From assembly GCA_963965975.1 (NCBI GenBank), contig OZ014415.1, positions 7,789,057-7,853,056 on the forward strand: a stretch of 64,000 nt of DNA. The letters are read 5' to 3'. Shown in pieces: positions 37,401 through 48,700 of the stretch. Source of the DNA: Xestospongia bergquistia. Its lineage: Eukaryota > Porifera > Demospongiae > Haplosclerida > Petrosiidae. The notes under the pieces are model-generated. The model saw nothing but the letters and a program-made list of their open reading frames with translations. It had not been told where the DNA came from and did not search any database. Numbering within the stretch: the first letter of the stretch is position 1; every line of letters starts with the position of its first letter. Both the position numbers and the translations under genes were made by a program.

Positions 37401-40294
37401 CTGGTAGCTCCTTTATTTCCTTGCTGTTATGAGAGGACTCAACATTGTTCTCTTTCTTTTGTTGTGACATCAGATCTCGAATTTCACTAGTAAACTTTTC
37501 AATCATAGCCTCACTATCGACAAGTTCCCAGTGATATTCATCTTGCCGACCATAGCGACTAACAGCAAACTCTCCAACAGCAATATCTGGAGACTCACAA
37601 CAGCCAGTACTGACTTCACTTTTGTATGGTTGAGATAGAATTAGACTTTTGACTGATGTCTTTCCAGTTCGGGCTGGACCTTGTACAATAGCTTTACTGA
37701 TTCTAGTTTTAACAGTTCCACTTTTATTAAGAGCTTCACGGAAATGTTGCTGATCTAATGTATTAAGAAAATAAACCCAGTGAATCCAATACCACAATAA
37801 TAATAAAGTTGAACAAAATCAAAATTTTAATAACTACAATATATAATGTAATAACTTACCAACTACAGGGAAATCACTGATAACACTTTGTTCATTGGTC
37901 TCTTCAACGTGTTCTGAATCTTTGTGTGAGATAGCTATACAACAAAAAAACAAACAAAAGTAATTAACTTTCATATCTCCAAGAAAATGTAAAGAAATGG
38001 TACATTGTCTATTTCAAAAATAAAGCACCAATACATTGTATCTATTATGTATACAATACATATGGACAAAAAGTATATAATTTCTAACAATACCTTCTAG
38101 ATATAGAAGACATAAATAACAACTATTATTATAATTATGGGAGAAGCATCAATAAACATCAGATGTAATTGTACTTCTACTAGTATAGGCTCTTATACTT
38201 TTGATACAAGATCTATCATGTATATGGGCACCATGCACAGCTTATACTATACATGTAGCCATAAACTACACTTATAACAAGACATATTTCCTTTTGATAA
38301 CTTATTACAAAGAGGGCAAGAACATACAGGAGGTAACAACGAAATGTGCACTTGCGATCAACAAAAACATTGGGTGTGGCTATTTTATTATCATTATAAT
38401 AACATTAATATGTATTAATATCAGTAAAGTATCACTATCAGCAAATAATGATAGTTAAAATATCTAGGTATAGGAATATAGGTAAAGATGTATTGGTAAA
38501 ATCTTTAGTTAAAGGGTCATTCCGAGAGCTATATGGGATATATTGCACAAAGGGTAGGATGGATATGGTTATACATATACATGTGCTGTATGAGGATCAA
38601 GACCACAACAAGAGTATAATATATTCCATGTAGTATGTGAACAGACAATATATGTATGTACACTGTTTATATGATGAAAATAGTTCATTATTGTATATCT
38701 ACAGATTGTCATGGCAAATAATTTTATAATTTTTATAATAAATGTCCTAAGATTATTTGATCCACATGTTAACTATATATATACTATATATATATACTAT
38801 ATATATAGTATATATATATATATATATATACTATATATATACTATATATATATATATATATACCATATATTGGTATATATATATATATGTATACCAATAT
38901 ATATAAATATCTGTATGTCCACTTGCTTCGTTTTATTTTATTGTTGTATGCAACTTTTGAATTTGATGAATGAAATTAACCTAACTTGATGTATATCACA
39001 ATTAGAGGGTTCAATTATTGCTACTGTGAGCACTTTGAGTTGGTTGTGAACTGATTAAGTATTACAATATTAAAAGTAAATCAAATGATATTAACTTAAA
39101 TGTAAAACCTATGCAAACATGTTAAATCACTTTTTAAAGTGAGAAATCATTTTATAACTGTTTTGAACTTTTTTGATGTCTGCCATCTTGTTCTGCACAG
39201 GGCATGGCCTATTAATAACTTCTGTATTTGTAAAGTTTGAAGGCATGTCTTAATGTTATTGAAATCATTGATTATGTAACTTAATTCCTCTCAAGAGAAA
39301 ATTACATTATTTAGCTAATGCACTAAGTTAAATGATACAGTGGCACTATAAGCTAAACTTAATGCCATACCTAACATTTTTGCCAAATTCAGTTTGGCAT
39401 TATTGATACTAACTTCACAGTGAATCACTGACTAGGGCTACAAAGGTTGTATACTGACATTTATGGATGACTATAAGAGAAGTAAGCTGAATAACGAGAA
39501 GCTCACAAACATTATTAGTCACACACGTTGCCATAGTGCTTGGCAATGTACTTAGGGTTAATAAATTTAAAGGTTGCTATATCCATCATTAGTTAAAGGA
39601 TGTAATTTAATTTCATTTATCACTCACAAAAGTCACATATTACAGTATTTAAAAAGTACAAAAGTGGACATAATTATGTTTATAGATATCACATAGTCAA
39701 AAACAATTCCAGGTATACAGTAGACAATATATAATTAATCATCAGATATAATGATACACATAGCTAGTAAGTTAAAATGGTTAGTTCATCTCTATTATAC
39801 CATATTATACTGATTTATAATATTAAAGGATCTTCTAATATTACAATGATGATTAATATAGTTACATATACACTTACCACTCTGTTGTTTCAAGTACTCA
39901 TATATCTTCATAGCTAGAGCTTTGTGTGCAAATAGTGGTTCTTTAATTACATCTAAAATTGTAGTCCATGTGACAGGAGCACCTCCATCTTCACCATTCA
40001 TCTCAAACCACCTTTGAATAACACGATCAAGTGTTGTTTGATTTGACAAGTTGGCTTCAGCCAAACCTTGAAGGTCATTATAACTCACTCCAAGACCAAT
40101 TCCAATGCTATACCATAATGTATCAATAGGAGCTAGTTGAGTTAATACTTCATGTCTTGTAGGTCTTTCAACTATGATAATTAATATAATAAAATCATTA
40201 TATTATGAACATAATTATAATAACTTACATAATTTAGGAAAATGACTAAATTCATCAGTATAGCTCTCCCTTCCTGTTGTCTCTTGATTACCAC
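34420..40294 (-). CDS. Death domain - Roc/COR-like GTPase - death domain gene, intact frame
   Basis: Exons (minus): 40294-40229 (linker), 40171-39878 (death domain, GAPVTWTTILDVIKE), 37934-37860 (linker), 37754-35679 (GTPase/COR, 692 codons), 35151-35080 (TTP-type linker), 34718-34420 (death domain; ends in a stop, or is spliced at GTCAGT). All internal exons are phase 1 to 1, and no stop interrupts the chain. The GTPase has P-loop GPARTGKTS, IDCGGQIQF and LVIATHHD; its spacer before the switch region is longer than in the other copies. The tail FCPCPKQPCHA..HACGKLRC retains several cysteines. The start codon lies upstream of 40294 and was not found. The last exon has its own ATG (34713) and an upstream region like that of the 16.3 kb gene, so it could instead start a separate gene. 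A death-fold GTPase adaptor is the likely role. Confidence 0.75.
35679..37754 (-). CDS. Third Roc/COR-like GTPase exon, open throughout
   Basis: 2076 nt without a stop. It is the longest and most divergent of the three copies. Motifs: GPARTGKTS; FIDCGGQIQFQQLVQAFIPC; THHDIYEE; DIPLSWYAFEILLRE; FFHLLNTILYYPGVSDLVFI; LFCAMIVNLLLLR. It is the only one of the three GTPase units in a gene fragment that is open at both ends and flanked by death domains, so it is the best candidate for a functional member. Confidence 0.75.
38770..38915. repeat. TA-rich palindromic satellite
   Basis: ACTATATATATAG-type units alternate in both orientations, then ACCATATATTGGT and ACCAATATATA. The stretch can fold into several nested hairpins and is an intronic breakpoint candidate. 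Confidence 0.85.
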
Positions 40295-40569
40295 CTGTAT
40301 GTAATAAAATCATTTATATCTATTACCTCTTTATTAATTAATAAGTTAATATACATTAGTTATAGATTATAAAGTGAAGGATTAATTTATATATTACTGG
40401 ATACATGATTATGAGAACAGTTCATTATTATATATCTATAAATTATCATGACAAAATAATTTTATAATTACTTTAATTATTTCATCTTATTATTTACTTG
40501 TGTTTGCTAAAACTATCCAGAATATTATTTCTAAAATAACATAGTTGGAATGAATGGATTTTAATATTT

Positions 40570-40860
40570 TTATTAATATACTTATAATTGGAATAAACTG
40601 CTTTTCTCTGTACTAAAGTAATTCAAGATGGCAAAGGAATGTATCTAGGAAGTAATGTCATATTCATTTATCAAATAACAAATTATTTAGTACTTTATAT
40701 GAAAAGATTTATTAACACAACAAAAAATAAACATGACAATTATAGAGGGAAAATTGGTCTGATCCTGGTATGCTACAGGTGTTAATGTGCAATTAATTAA
40801 CTAACAATACCAGGTTAACAAAGCAACAACCTCCTTATGATAATCTGCCTTATATTATAT
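40570..40860. repeat. Dispersed repeat R1, copy 4
   Basis: Shares GTACTAAAGTAATTCAAGAT, GGGAAAATTGGT and the end sequence TTATATCCTAAGACCAGGTC with the other copies. This copy directly abuts the stop codon of the proline-rich gene, which suggests where the family came from. Confidence 0.65.
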
Positions 40861-42087
40861 CCTAAGACCAGGTCCAAATCCAAGCCACTCGTGGGATTTT
40901 CTTGGATTTGGACTAGGTGCTCGACATGCTTTACCTGGATGAATTTGAAGATCACCTCGATGTTGTTGTGTGTCATGTTTATTTGAGTTATTATTAGAAG
41001 ACTGGATAGCACCCACATGTGGAGGTGGGGGCCAATTTGGTGGATGTAATACATATACTCCATGCACCAATGGAATCGCTGATGGCTGACCAGGTGTTGG
41101 TGATGTCACAGTTACTCCAGGTGGTAAATTGAGACCAAGTGGAGGAGGTAAGCCTGGCATAGGAAGAAAGGATTGATGTGATGATGGCCATTGTGTTGCT
41201 GTATCTGGAGGTTCTTTTTTGATTAACATAAAGTCATTTTTACGAAGATCACCTCGATGTTGTTGCGTGTCATGTTTATTTGATTTATTATTAGCAGACT
41301 GGATAGCACCCACATGTGGAGGTGGGGGCCAATTTGGTGGATGTAATACATGTACTCCTTGCACCAATGGAGTCGCTGATGGCTGACCAGGTGTTGGTGA
41401 TGTCATAGTTACTCCAGGAGGTAAATTGAGAACAAGTGGAGGAGGTAAGCCTGGCATAGGAAGAAAGGATTGATGTGATGATGGCCATTGTGTTACTGTA
41501 TCTGGAGGTTCTTTTTTGATTGACATGATGTCATTTTTATTACGAGATGTTATTTTCTTTGTTTGTTGAAGTTGTTTGCTTGAATGATTACCTTTAGAGG
41601 GTGGACGACCTGGTCTAGCAACAGGTTCTTGTTTAATTGACATGTTACGTCCATGTATCATGTGATCAGATGGTATAATACCTGGAGGAACAATTCTTTT
41701 AAAAGGATTAGGTGGACTAGGTGTGGTCTTATGTCGCATCATATCAGGTTCAACGGACCGTATTCGTTTTGACTTAGGAGACTTTCTGTCATCTTTCCGT
41801 TTCTCTTCAGCAGCCTTTTGTCTTTCAAATGCAATTAGTTGATAATCTAATGACATTGGTAGACTTGGATCATAGACAAAACCAGGTGGTGTTTTCATAT
41901 CCTGTGCAGACATAACAACAGGTTCACCAGACCGTATTCGTTTTGACTTAGGAGACTTTCTGTCATCTTTCTGTTTCTCTTCAGCAGCCTTTTGTCTTTC
42001 AAATGCAATTAGTTGATAATCTAATGGCATTGGTAGACTTGGATCATAGAAAAAACCAGGTGGTGTTTTCATATCCTGCGCAGACAT
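40855..42087 (-). CDS. Proline-rich, internally duplicated nuclear-type protein of unknown function
   Basis: A single open frame of 410 codons starts at ATG 42087 (the frame stays open about 24 codons upstream without another ATG). Two duplications are visible. Residues 1-57 and 59-114 repeat (MSAQDMKTPPGF.YDPSLPM ... SPKSKRIRS). A longer unit, starting IKKEPPDT and including PMPGLPPPL and HPPNWPPPPHVG, occurs twice in the C-terminal half. Basic clusters KSKRIR look like nuclear-localisation signals, and IKKEP and IKQEP match the sumoylation consensus. Apart from proline and charge bias there is no recognised domain, so it is probably disordered. The last residues (WLGFGPGLRI) fall in a sequence shared with the R1 repeats. 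Coding status is supported by codon-wise conservation between the internal repeats. Confidence 0.6.
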   Translation of the reverse strand: MSAQDMKTPPGFFYDPSLPMPLDYQLIAFERQKAAEEKQKDDRKSPKSKRIRSGEPVVMSAQDMKTPPGFVYDPSLPMSLDYQLIAFERQKAAEEKRKDDRKSPKSKRIRSVEPDMMRHKTTPSPPNPFKRIVPPGIIPSDHMIHGRNMSIKQEPVARPGRPPSKGNHSSKQLQQTKKITSRNKNDIMSIKKEPPDTVTQWPSSHQSFLPMPGLPPPLVLNLPPGVTMTSPTPGQPSATPLVQGVHVLHPPNWPPPPHVGAIQSANNKSNKHDTQQHRGDLRKNDFMLIKKEPPDTATQWPSSHQSFLPMPGLPPPLGLNLPPGVTVTSPTPGQPSAIPLVHGVYVLHPPNWPPPPHVGAIQSSNNNSNKHDTQQHRGDLQIHPGKACRAPSPNPRKSHEWLGFGPGLRI

Positions 42088-42226
42088 AACAAAGAGCTCA
42101 GAACTTACACGATTAGACGGATCTAATGATGACGGAAGAAGTGGGAGTGGCTTATTTATTCATCAGGGTTGTCAACGGCAACTAACAATTTTGTTAGCCT
42201 TTTCATATGCTGTATTAGTCATACTG

Positions 42227-42400
42227 GTGACTATGGTGGCCCAGAAGGACAATCCGTTGACGGGTCCATCCTGAAACCTGTCCGGATACGTCGATTTTTC
42301 CGGCCGGACAAGGCGATTTTGCCGGCCGATGTCCGCCCGGATACGTCAAAAATTCCGGGCGGATACGCGGATTTTTCTGTCAAATTTTTCCTGAGTAAAT
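42227..42400. repeat. GC-rich fragment matching the inverted-repeat element
   Basis: A partial direct copy (GGCCCAGAAGGACAATCCGT and CCGGATACG repeats) of the GC-rich block found inside both arms of the large inverted repeat to its right. It is much GC-richer than the surroundings. Confidence 0.8.
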
Positions 42401-43189
42401 GTGTGATGTGTTTTGATATGAAATATCGTGTAAAATCACTTTATGTTTTGTAGTACATCATAATTTTATTTTTCTAGAATTTCTCTGATCCTGTAAGTGA
42501 CTTGCTACCTCAAACTCTCTCTACAAGACAGCAAAAACAACCAATTCTTCCACTCTTTCTGTTCCATGTCATTTGAAAACCACAAATGGTCTGAAAATGT
42601 GCCAGAAGCGACCTCAGAGGGTCTAAAATTCAAAAATTTTCTGGGGTGCATGCCTCCAGACTCCCCTAGAGGGCATGCTGTCGCACACAGTCCCTTCGCC
42701 TCACTAAATTTTCTCTTTTTGTCCCACCTTATCCATTTTTCTAAATGAAACCTTGGCATAGATAAAACAAATGCATTTACATTCTGAAGCAGACTGTGAT
42801 AAACATATTGTTAACATTGATTTTACAATTTTTTAAACACAGAAGTAATATTTGAAACACCCAGATCTATGGTGGCCCAGAAGGACAATCCGTTGACGGG
42901 TCCGTACTGAAACCCGTCCGGATACGTCGATTTTTCCGGCCGGACACGGCGATTTTGCCGGCCGGATACGCGGATTTTTCCGTCAAATTTTTCCCGGATA
43001 CAACAAGTAAATACGGACGGACACGGCGATTTTCCAGCCTTTGTACCGTCCGGATACGAGAAATTTCTTGAACAAATTTAACTCCTTATTTTTGCTTAAT
43101 AGTAGTGTGTTACTTATTGAAAAATGGATGAATTAGATGGTAGCTAGTTTAAACTCAATCGTCATAATTTTAGTGTAATTGTGGGTATT

Positions 43190-43560
43190 ATAAGGACTAT
43201 GTTTTACTCTTGGAGAAGTTATAAAAAAATTTTAACAAGATTGAGGGAAGTCCATGGTGTGAAGAGAAGGTATTTCATTACTTTGTATTGTAATGTATCA
43301 TTATTTGTGATGATATATTTAACCATATCCTACTTAGCCTAAGTTGGCTGAAACTAACATTAAAAAGGTTACATTTGAAACGACGTTCACCTGACCCCAA
43401 TTATGATGTTACAAAGGCATTGCTCAGAAAAATTCTGGAAACTTCAGATGGGCTGATGGATATATGCTATGTCACGAGAGAGCTTACCTAAACCAACATT
43501 TTATCCATCATCTTTCAAAGATGAAGTTGATATGCTTCTTTGGACCAGGTTGGGCATAAC
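43190..43560 (+). pseudogene. Fragment resembling a transposon-derived integrase-core protein
   Basis: Plus-strand pieces ILTRLREVHGV (about 43230), LKLTLKRLHLKRR (about 43340) and YDVTKALLRKILETSDGLM (about 43405) match the N-terminal helix-turn-helix pattern of animal integrase-core domain proteins of transposon origin (RTLKR.LK.LGL.RR). The frame then breaks and the catalytic core is absent. The assignment rests on pattern memory and is tentative. Confidence 0.4.
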
Positions 43561-43959
43561 ACGCAATGATATTGACACAAAAAACATTAAGGAAATTTAC
43601 ATATACATTATAAATAACGTGTCGAGTTATTAGTCAAATAGAAAAAAAAAGAAATGTCTTTCTTTTGCAATAACTACATGCTGCCTCAATAATCCAGTAT
43701 AATGGCCACTTGACAACTGTCAATAATTGATATTAGCCAATAAATCAGTATAAATAACATAATATGTGATAAATGATTAGCCAATGAACCCAACTTGGTA
43801 TTGCAAAAGTGATATGTAGTTTAACATTCCCACATTTCAAGAGCCTGTATAATGGACAGAATATGTATGTGATCCTGAAAAATCATGTTTTTAAATTTAA
43901 AAACACAAACATATTTAATTCATGTGAATATTTGAAATACGTATTCAAGAAGTACATAC

Positions 43960-44498
43960 TTGCTTAGACGTTACACGTTTACTAAGTCTTTGCACGCAAG
44001 CATTTACAACTCTTCTGAAGACTTCGCCCATGTCTGGAGATATTGGGTCAATGGAAGAATCTGCTAATGTCAAAAAGTCTTCCGTGTTACTCCTTTGGTC
44101 CTCAGTAAATGTCACCTAAGCAATTGATGAGTAAAATAAAGTTATATACATTAACAATACATATAATCACATACTAGGTCACAATCAGACCTGTTTGTCA
44201 CATGCCACAAGAGCAGAGTAAGTTTCCAATACAACCTAACAATTTTTTTTGTCTTAACATCATCACTATGAGGACTAACTACTCTGCAGCTAAATACATC
44301 ACACAGTGGTGATATTTTACCACTTAAAATTTCAGGAGGAAAGTATCCTTCACTTCTGGCTATTATGGCTGCAGTAACCATTGTACAGCCAGATGGTGAT
44401 TGCGGAAGCTCCCACGCAAATCCAAAATCCCCAACACGTGCTGAGAAATGCTCATCTAATAGCACATTGTTGCTACAACTTCTCCAAGAGTAAAACAT
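43960..44498 (-). pseudogene. IRAK/Pelle-like protein kinase fragment inside the foldback
   Basis: The exon from about 44479 down reads [20 protein letters not shown], then [21 protein letters not shown]: the catalytic-loop end, DFG, the PPE version of APE, and subdomain IX of an RLK/Pelle/IRAK-type kinase. The frame then runs into unrelated residues. A second exon (44115-43960) reads GEVFRRVVNACVQRLSKRV, the end of a C-lobe. The N-lobe and HRD are absent because the arm of the inverted repeat begins exactly at that point. IRAK kinases normally carry a death domain and act in Toll/IL-1R signalling, which fits the cluster, but this copy is cut. Confidence 0.7.
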
Positions 44499-45744
44499 AG
44501 TCCTTATAATACCTACAATTACACTAAAATTATGACGATTAAGTTTAAACTAGCTACCATCTACTTCATCCATTTTTCAATAAGTAACACACTACTATTA
44601 AGCAAAAATAAGGAGTTAAATTTGTTCAAGAAATTTCTCGTATCCGGACGGTACAAAGGCTGGAAAATCGCCGTGTCCGTCCGTATTTACTTGTTGTATC
44701 CGGAAAAAATTTGACGGAAAAATCCGCGTATCCGGCCGGCAAAATCGCCGTGTCCGGCCGGAAAAATCGACGTATCCGGACGGGTTTCAGTACGGACCCG
44801 TCAACGGATTGTCCTTCTGGGCCACCATAGATCTGGGTGTTTCAAATATTACTTCTGTGTTTAAAAAATTGTAAAATCAATGTTAACAATATGTTTATCA
44901 CAGTCTGCTTCAGAATGTAAATGCATTTGTTTTATCTATGCCAAGGTTTCATTTAGAAAAATGGATAAGGTGGGACAAAATAATACTTAGAGAAAATTTA
45001 GTGGGGCGAAGGGACTGTGTGCGACAGCATGCCCTCTAGGGGAGTCTGGAGGCATGCGCCCCAGAAAATTTTTGAATTTTAGACCCTCTGAGGTCGCTTC
45101 TGGCACATTTTCAGACCATTTGTGGTTTTCAAATGACATGGAACAGAAAGAGTGGAAGAATTGGTTGTTTTTGCTGTCTTGTAGAGAGAGTTTGAGGTAG
45201 CAAGTCACTTACAGGATCAGAGAAATTCTAGAAAAATAAAATTATGATGTACTACAAAACATAAAGTGATTTTACACGATATTTCATATCAAAACACATC
45301 ACAATAATTAAGTAATAAAAACATAGGGCAAATGTCTTTTATCAATCAAGTGTTTGTTAAAGGCAGATCTGATAGATCAACAGCTACCATTATCAGATCA
45401 ATGGGTACTGAATGGAAGGGAAGGAAAACACTTTACAGACAAGAAACAGATAAGCAGATAAATAGAACAACACAAAAATTACAGATATACAAATTTATAT
45501 ATATATATGTGTGTGTGTGTACTACCTGATAAGATACTTGTGTACTATTGAAAACTAGTACTTGTTAAGTATAGACAGAGAGTAGACTAGTAAGCCATCT
45601 TAAAGGTTAAAATCTATGAGTAGTGCTATGAAACTGAAAGGCTAAGATCATATCAGTGTCACTTATAAAACAAATTTTTTTTTCTCAAATCAGAGATTAA
45701 TTAAAAATCCTAAAAGACAAAATACTTAATGGTTAATATCAAGT

Positions 45745-48700
45745 TCATGTCTTGAAGAGGTCAGGATGAAGTTCCTTAAAGTTTGCTTCCATTTTCATAA
45801 CATTACATGTATGAATGACAAGACGTGGAAATTGACCAGCAAAGTAAGATACCAAACCTACTGGAGAATGAAACTTTGCTTTAAAAGTTTCTGGTAGTTA
45901 ATGATAATGATGTGTCTAAGAGACAGGTATGTATACATAATAGGAAGGGCGTGCATAGTGGTTACCTTATTTCTAATTGCTCTCAATAAATCTCGCACTA
46001 AGGTACCATCATATTTACCTGTCTTTTCAAGATCTATAGATACAAAATAAACATTATGTTCTGTATATATAAATTCCTAAACAATAACAAAGAGTATCTA
46101 ACTAATACATGTAATAACACTGGGTGTTCTAAAGATTGATCATTTCAGTAAATTAAAAAGTATATAGTAGAATGTGTTGTTAACGTTGTCATACCTTGTT
46201 TTAGTTCATCATTGATATTGTCTTTCCAATCATTTATAAACACACTCCCTGCTCCTTTCTCAAGATCATTCACAACAATTGACCCTGGAGGTTTGTTCTT
46301 AAAGGCCCATTGTATCCAAGTCACTGACTTTCTTGAAAGAATTTTAATTGTTCGTCTTTGGACCAAAACAGACAATGTGCTAATACTTCTCCAGAGGAAG
46401 GTCTAAAAATCGCAAGTAAATAGTCATTAATGTGTATATAAACATCATTAAATATGCGCTTTCTGATGTACCATATTATTTAGAAAAATTAAAAGAAATT
46501 TACAGTTTTCCATTTCTCTTGACACTGTCAACTCTATTTCTATTACAGAAATCATACCTTAACTCATGATTGCTTTTGATCATGGTCCTGACAAGGTTTT
46601 CTGCTGTACATTTGTCTTCTCCTTCAAGATCAGAGAGAGTAAATTTTTCATCTTTTTTTTTCTTGATTTTAACTTGACAGTTCATAGGGTCAAAAGGACA
46701 CTCACCACGACCAAAAGGATGTTTGCCATGAGATAGGACAAAGTATGTAATACAGCCCATTGCAAAGATATCCACAGATCGTGTCTAAAATGTAGAACAT
46801 AATGTCTTTTACTAACAGAATAAAACAAGACAATATTCATACACTATACAGTGCACACACTAACTATGGTAAAGTGTCAGTTGGAACATTGTATTTATAT
46901 TTTAACTTAGACTTAATTTAATGACAAATAGACTACAGTTTACTACTTGCAGGAAATTGCTTTTTTTCTAAAGTACATGTAGTTGTAAATAGATTCTATT
47001 TGAAATAATGTCAGCATATTTTCACAGAAAATATTTTTAATATTCTTTGACTAATTAAACTGTTTGTTCACCATATACCTACAGACTTCACATTTCATTC
47101 AAAATAGCAACTTAACAGATGAATATAACATGTATATTTCATTACCAACAATAAAATACTTATTATTAAATAATTTATCATATTTGGTAAATTTGTCTCA
47201 TATATCAGTAATTATTGTGGTCATATTTTGTAACATAATTTTGCCAATTTTCTCTTGTTAAATTTTGTTAATATGGTATTCAGCTCATGAAAGAAAACAC
47301 TAACCACTTTTGATTTATCTTCAGACATTTCTGGAGCAATCCATCCTAATGTTCCTGCCATACCATACTTAGTTGTCATGTGGGTTTGATCATCAGCTAG
47401 TTCACGACAGAGACCAAAGTAAGAAATAAGAGGTATGACATTGTTTAATGGGGGTGGAATCTATTTAAGAAGGATATTTTGAGGTTTTAAATCTCTGTGA
47501 ACTGTGTGTGTGTGCGAAAGAGAGAGAGCCTAGATTACAAAGAATTAATATTTAACTTACTTATATCAAACTTGTGTAAATGATCTACTCCTTTCATTGC
47601 TCCCAACAGCAAATCTTTACCATTAGCATGTTGTAGTTTACTGCCATCCACAAACTATAACACAACATATTATAATGGCATGAACATAAGTGTAGTTTTT
47701 ATACTTAACAAAACTGTTTGCAAAATAACTTTGACAGTACTAGCATTACATTTCTAAGACATCCTATGTCACACTTTCATTGACAAGCTAGTTATCATAT
47801 AATAAAGCATCATGTGTTAAAGGTACTAAAAATATGTTTGTTAAGTAAATAATACTTAATGACAATGAGTGATATTTACGTGTAATTTACAATACTGATA
47901 TACTCTGTTCTCAGTGAGCTTTATAAGCTTAAACATTTTTCACTATTAATTTTAATAATAAAACATTTTACATTTTAAAAAAAAGCAGTTTGCTCATCCA
48001 GCTAGGAACAGCATTGCATAATTTTAATGGTATGCTATAAATAACTATATACATTAGTTGTGCTATAAGAGAAATCATTTTTTATTGACTTTGTCAGTTA
48101 TGATAGAAACCTATGTCATCATATTAAAATTTCAACAAGATTATAATTGATAAAATCATCCTATAATTGTATTTAAAAAACTTATTTCATTTAATGAAAT
48201 ATAATATATAGCTATATATAAAGATTTAAGAATTAGCAGTAGCATATATAGAAGACTGTAGAATGCTAGAATTATAATTTTATAGCTAGAGAAGCTTTGA
48301 ATTTTTAAAGCATTATCAGTCATGTCCATCATTATAGTGCTCATTGTTAGGGCTAACAAAATTCATTGGTTGCTATATGCATCAGTAGTTAAAGGGTGTG
48401 GTTTTATTCATCACTTTCAATTTTCAAATGTATAAAATGAAGTGAATACATAATAAACAGTCCAAAACTATTATAGGAAAGCCTGTCAAACTCAGATTAC
48501 AGACAAAAAAATAATACTGAAACTTTTATTTGTACTATGAAACATAAGACACTACAAAATATTGATAGATAAATTCCTACAAAGTTATTTAGTTGATTAA
48601 GATGTTCTAACCTCAAATAATGTACAATCACAAAGCTCCAGAGCTATGTTAATAAATCCATTATCTTCTTCCTGTATTTATGTGACTAATTATGTGGGTG

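Larger units (their letters stand above)
42402..45304. mobile_element. 2.9-kb foldback: about 820-bp inverted arms around a 1.26-kb spacer
   Basis: The left arm (42402-43219) and right arm (44479-45304) are near-identical inverted copies, differing by a few substitutions and small indels. Each contains the GC-rich CCGGATACG/CCGGCCGGA block, the GGCCCAGAAGGACAATCCGT stretch and an ATGTTTTACTCTTGGAGAAG end where homology stops abruptly. The spacer carries pieces of two unrelated genes on opposite strands. No target-site duplication was found. It could be a foldback transposon that captured host sequence, or an inverted segmental duplication. Confidence 0.85.

Noticed and set aside
38711..38989. 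Isoleucine/tyrosine-rich open frame
   Set aside because: Produced by the TA-palindromic satellite.
40994..41488. Repeated 65-codon minus-strand frames
   Set aside because: They are shifted-frame shadows of the internal duplication in the proline-rich gene.
42497..42748. Open frame in the left arm, matched by one in the right arm (44987-45208)
   Set aside because: The two are the same sequence because they lie in inverted-repeat arms; there is no domain, and the reverse strand is equally open. Conservation here is copy identity, not coding evidence.
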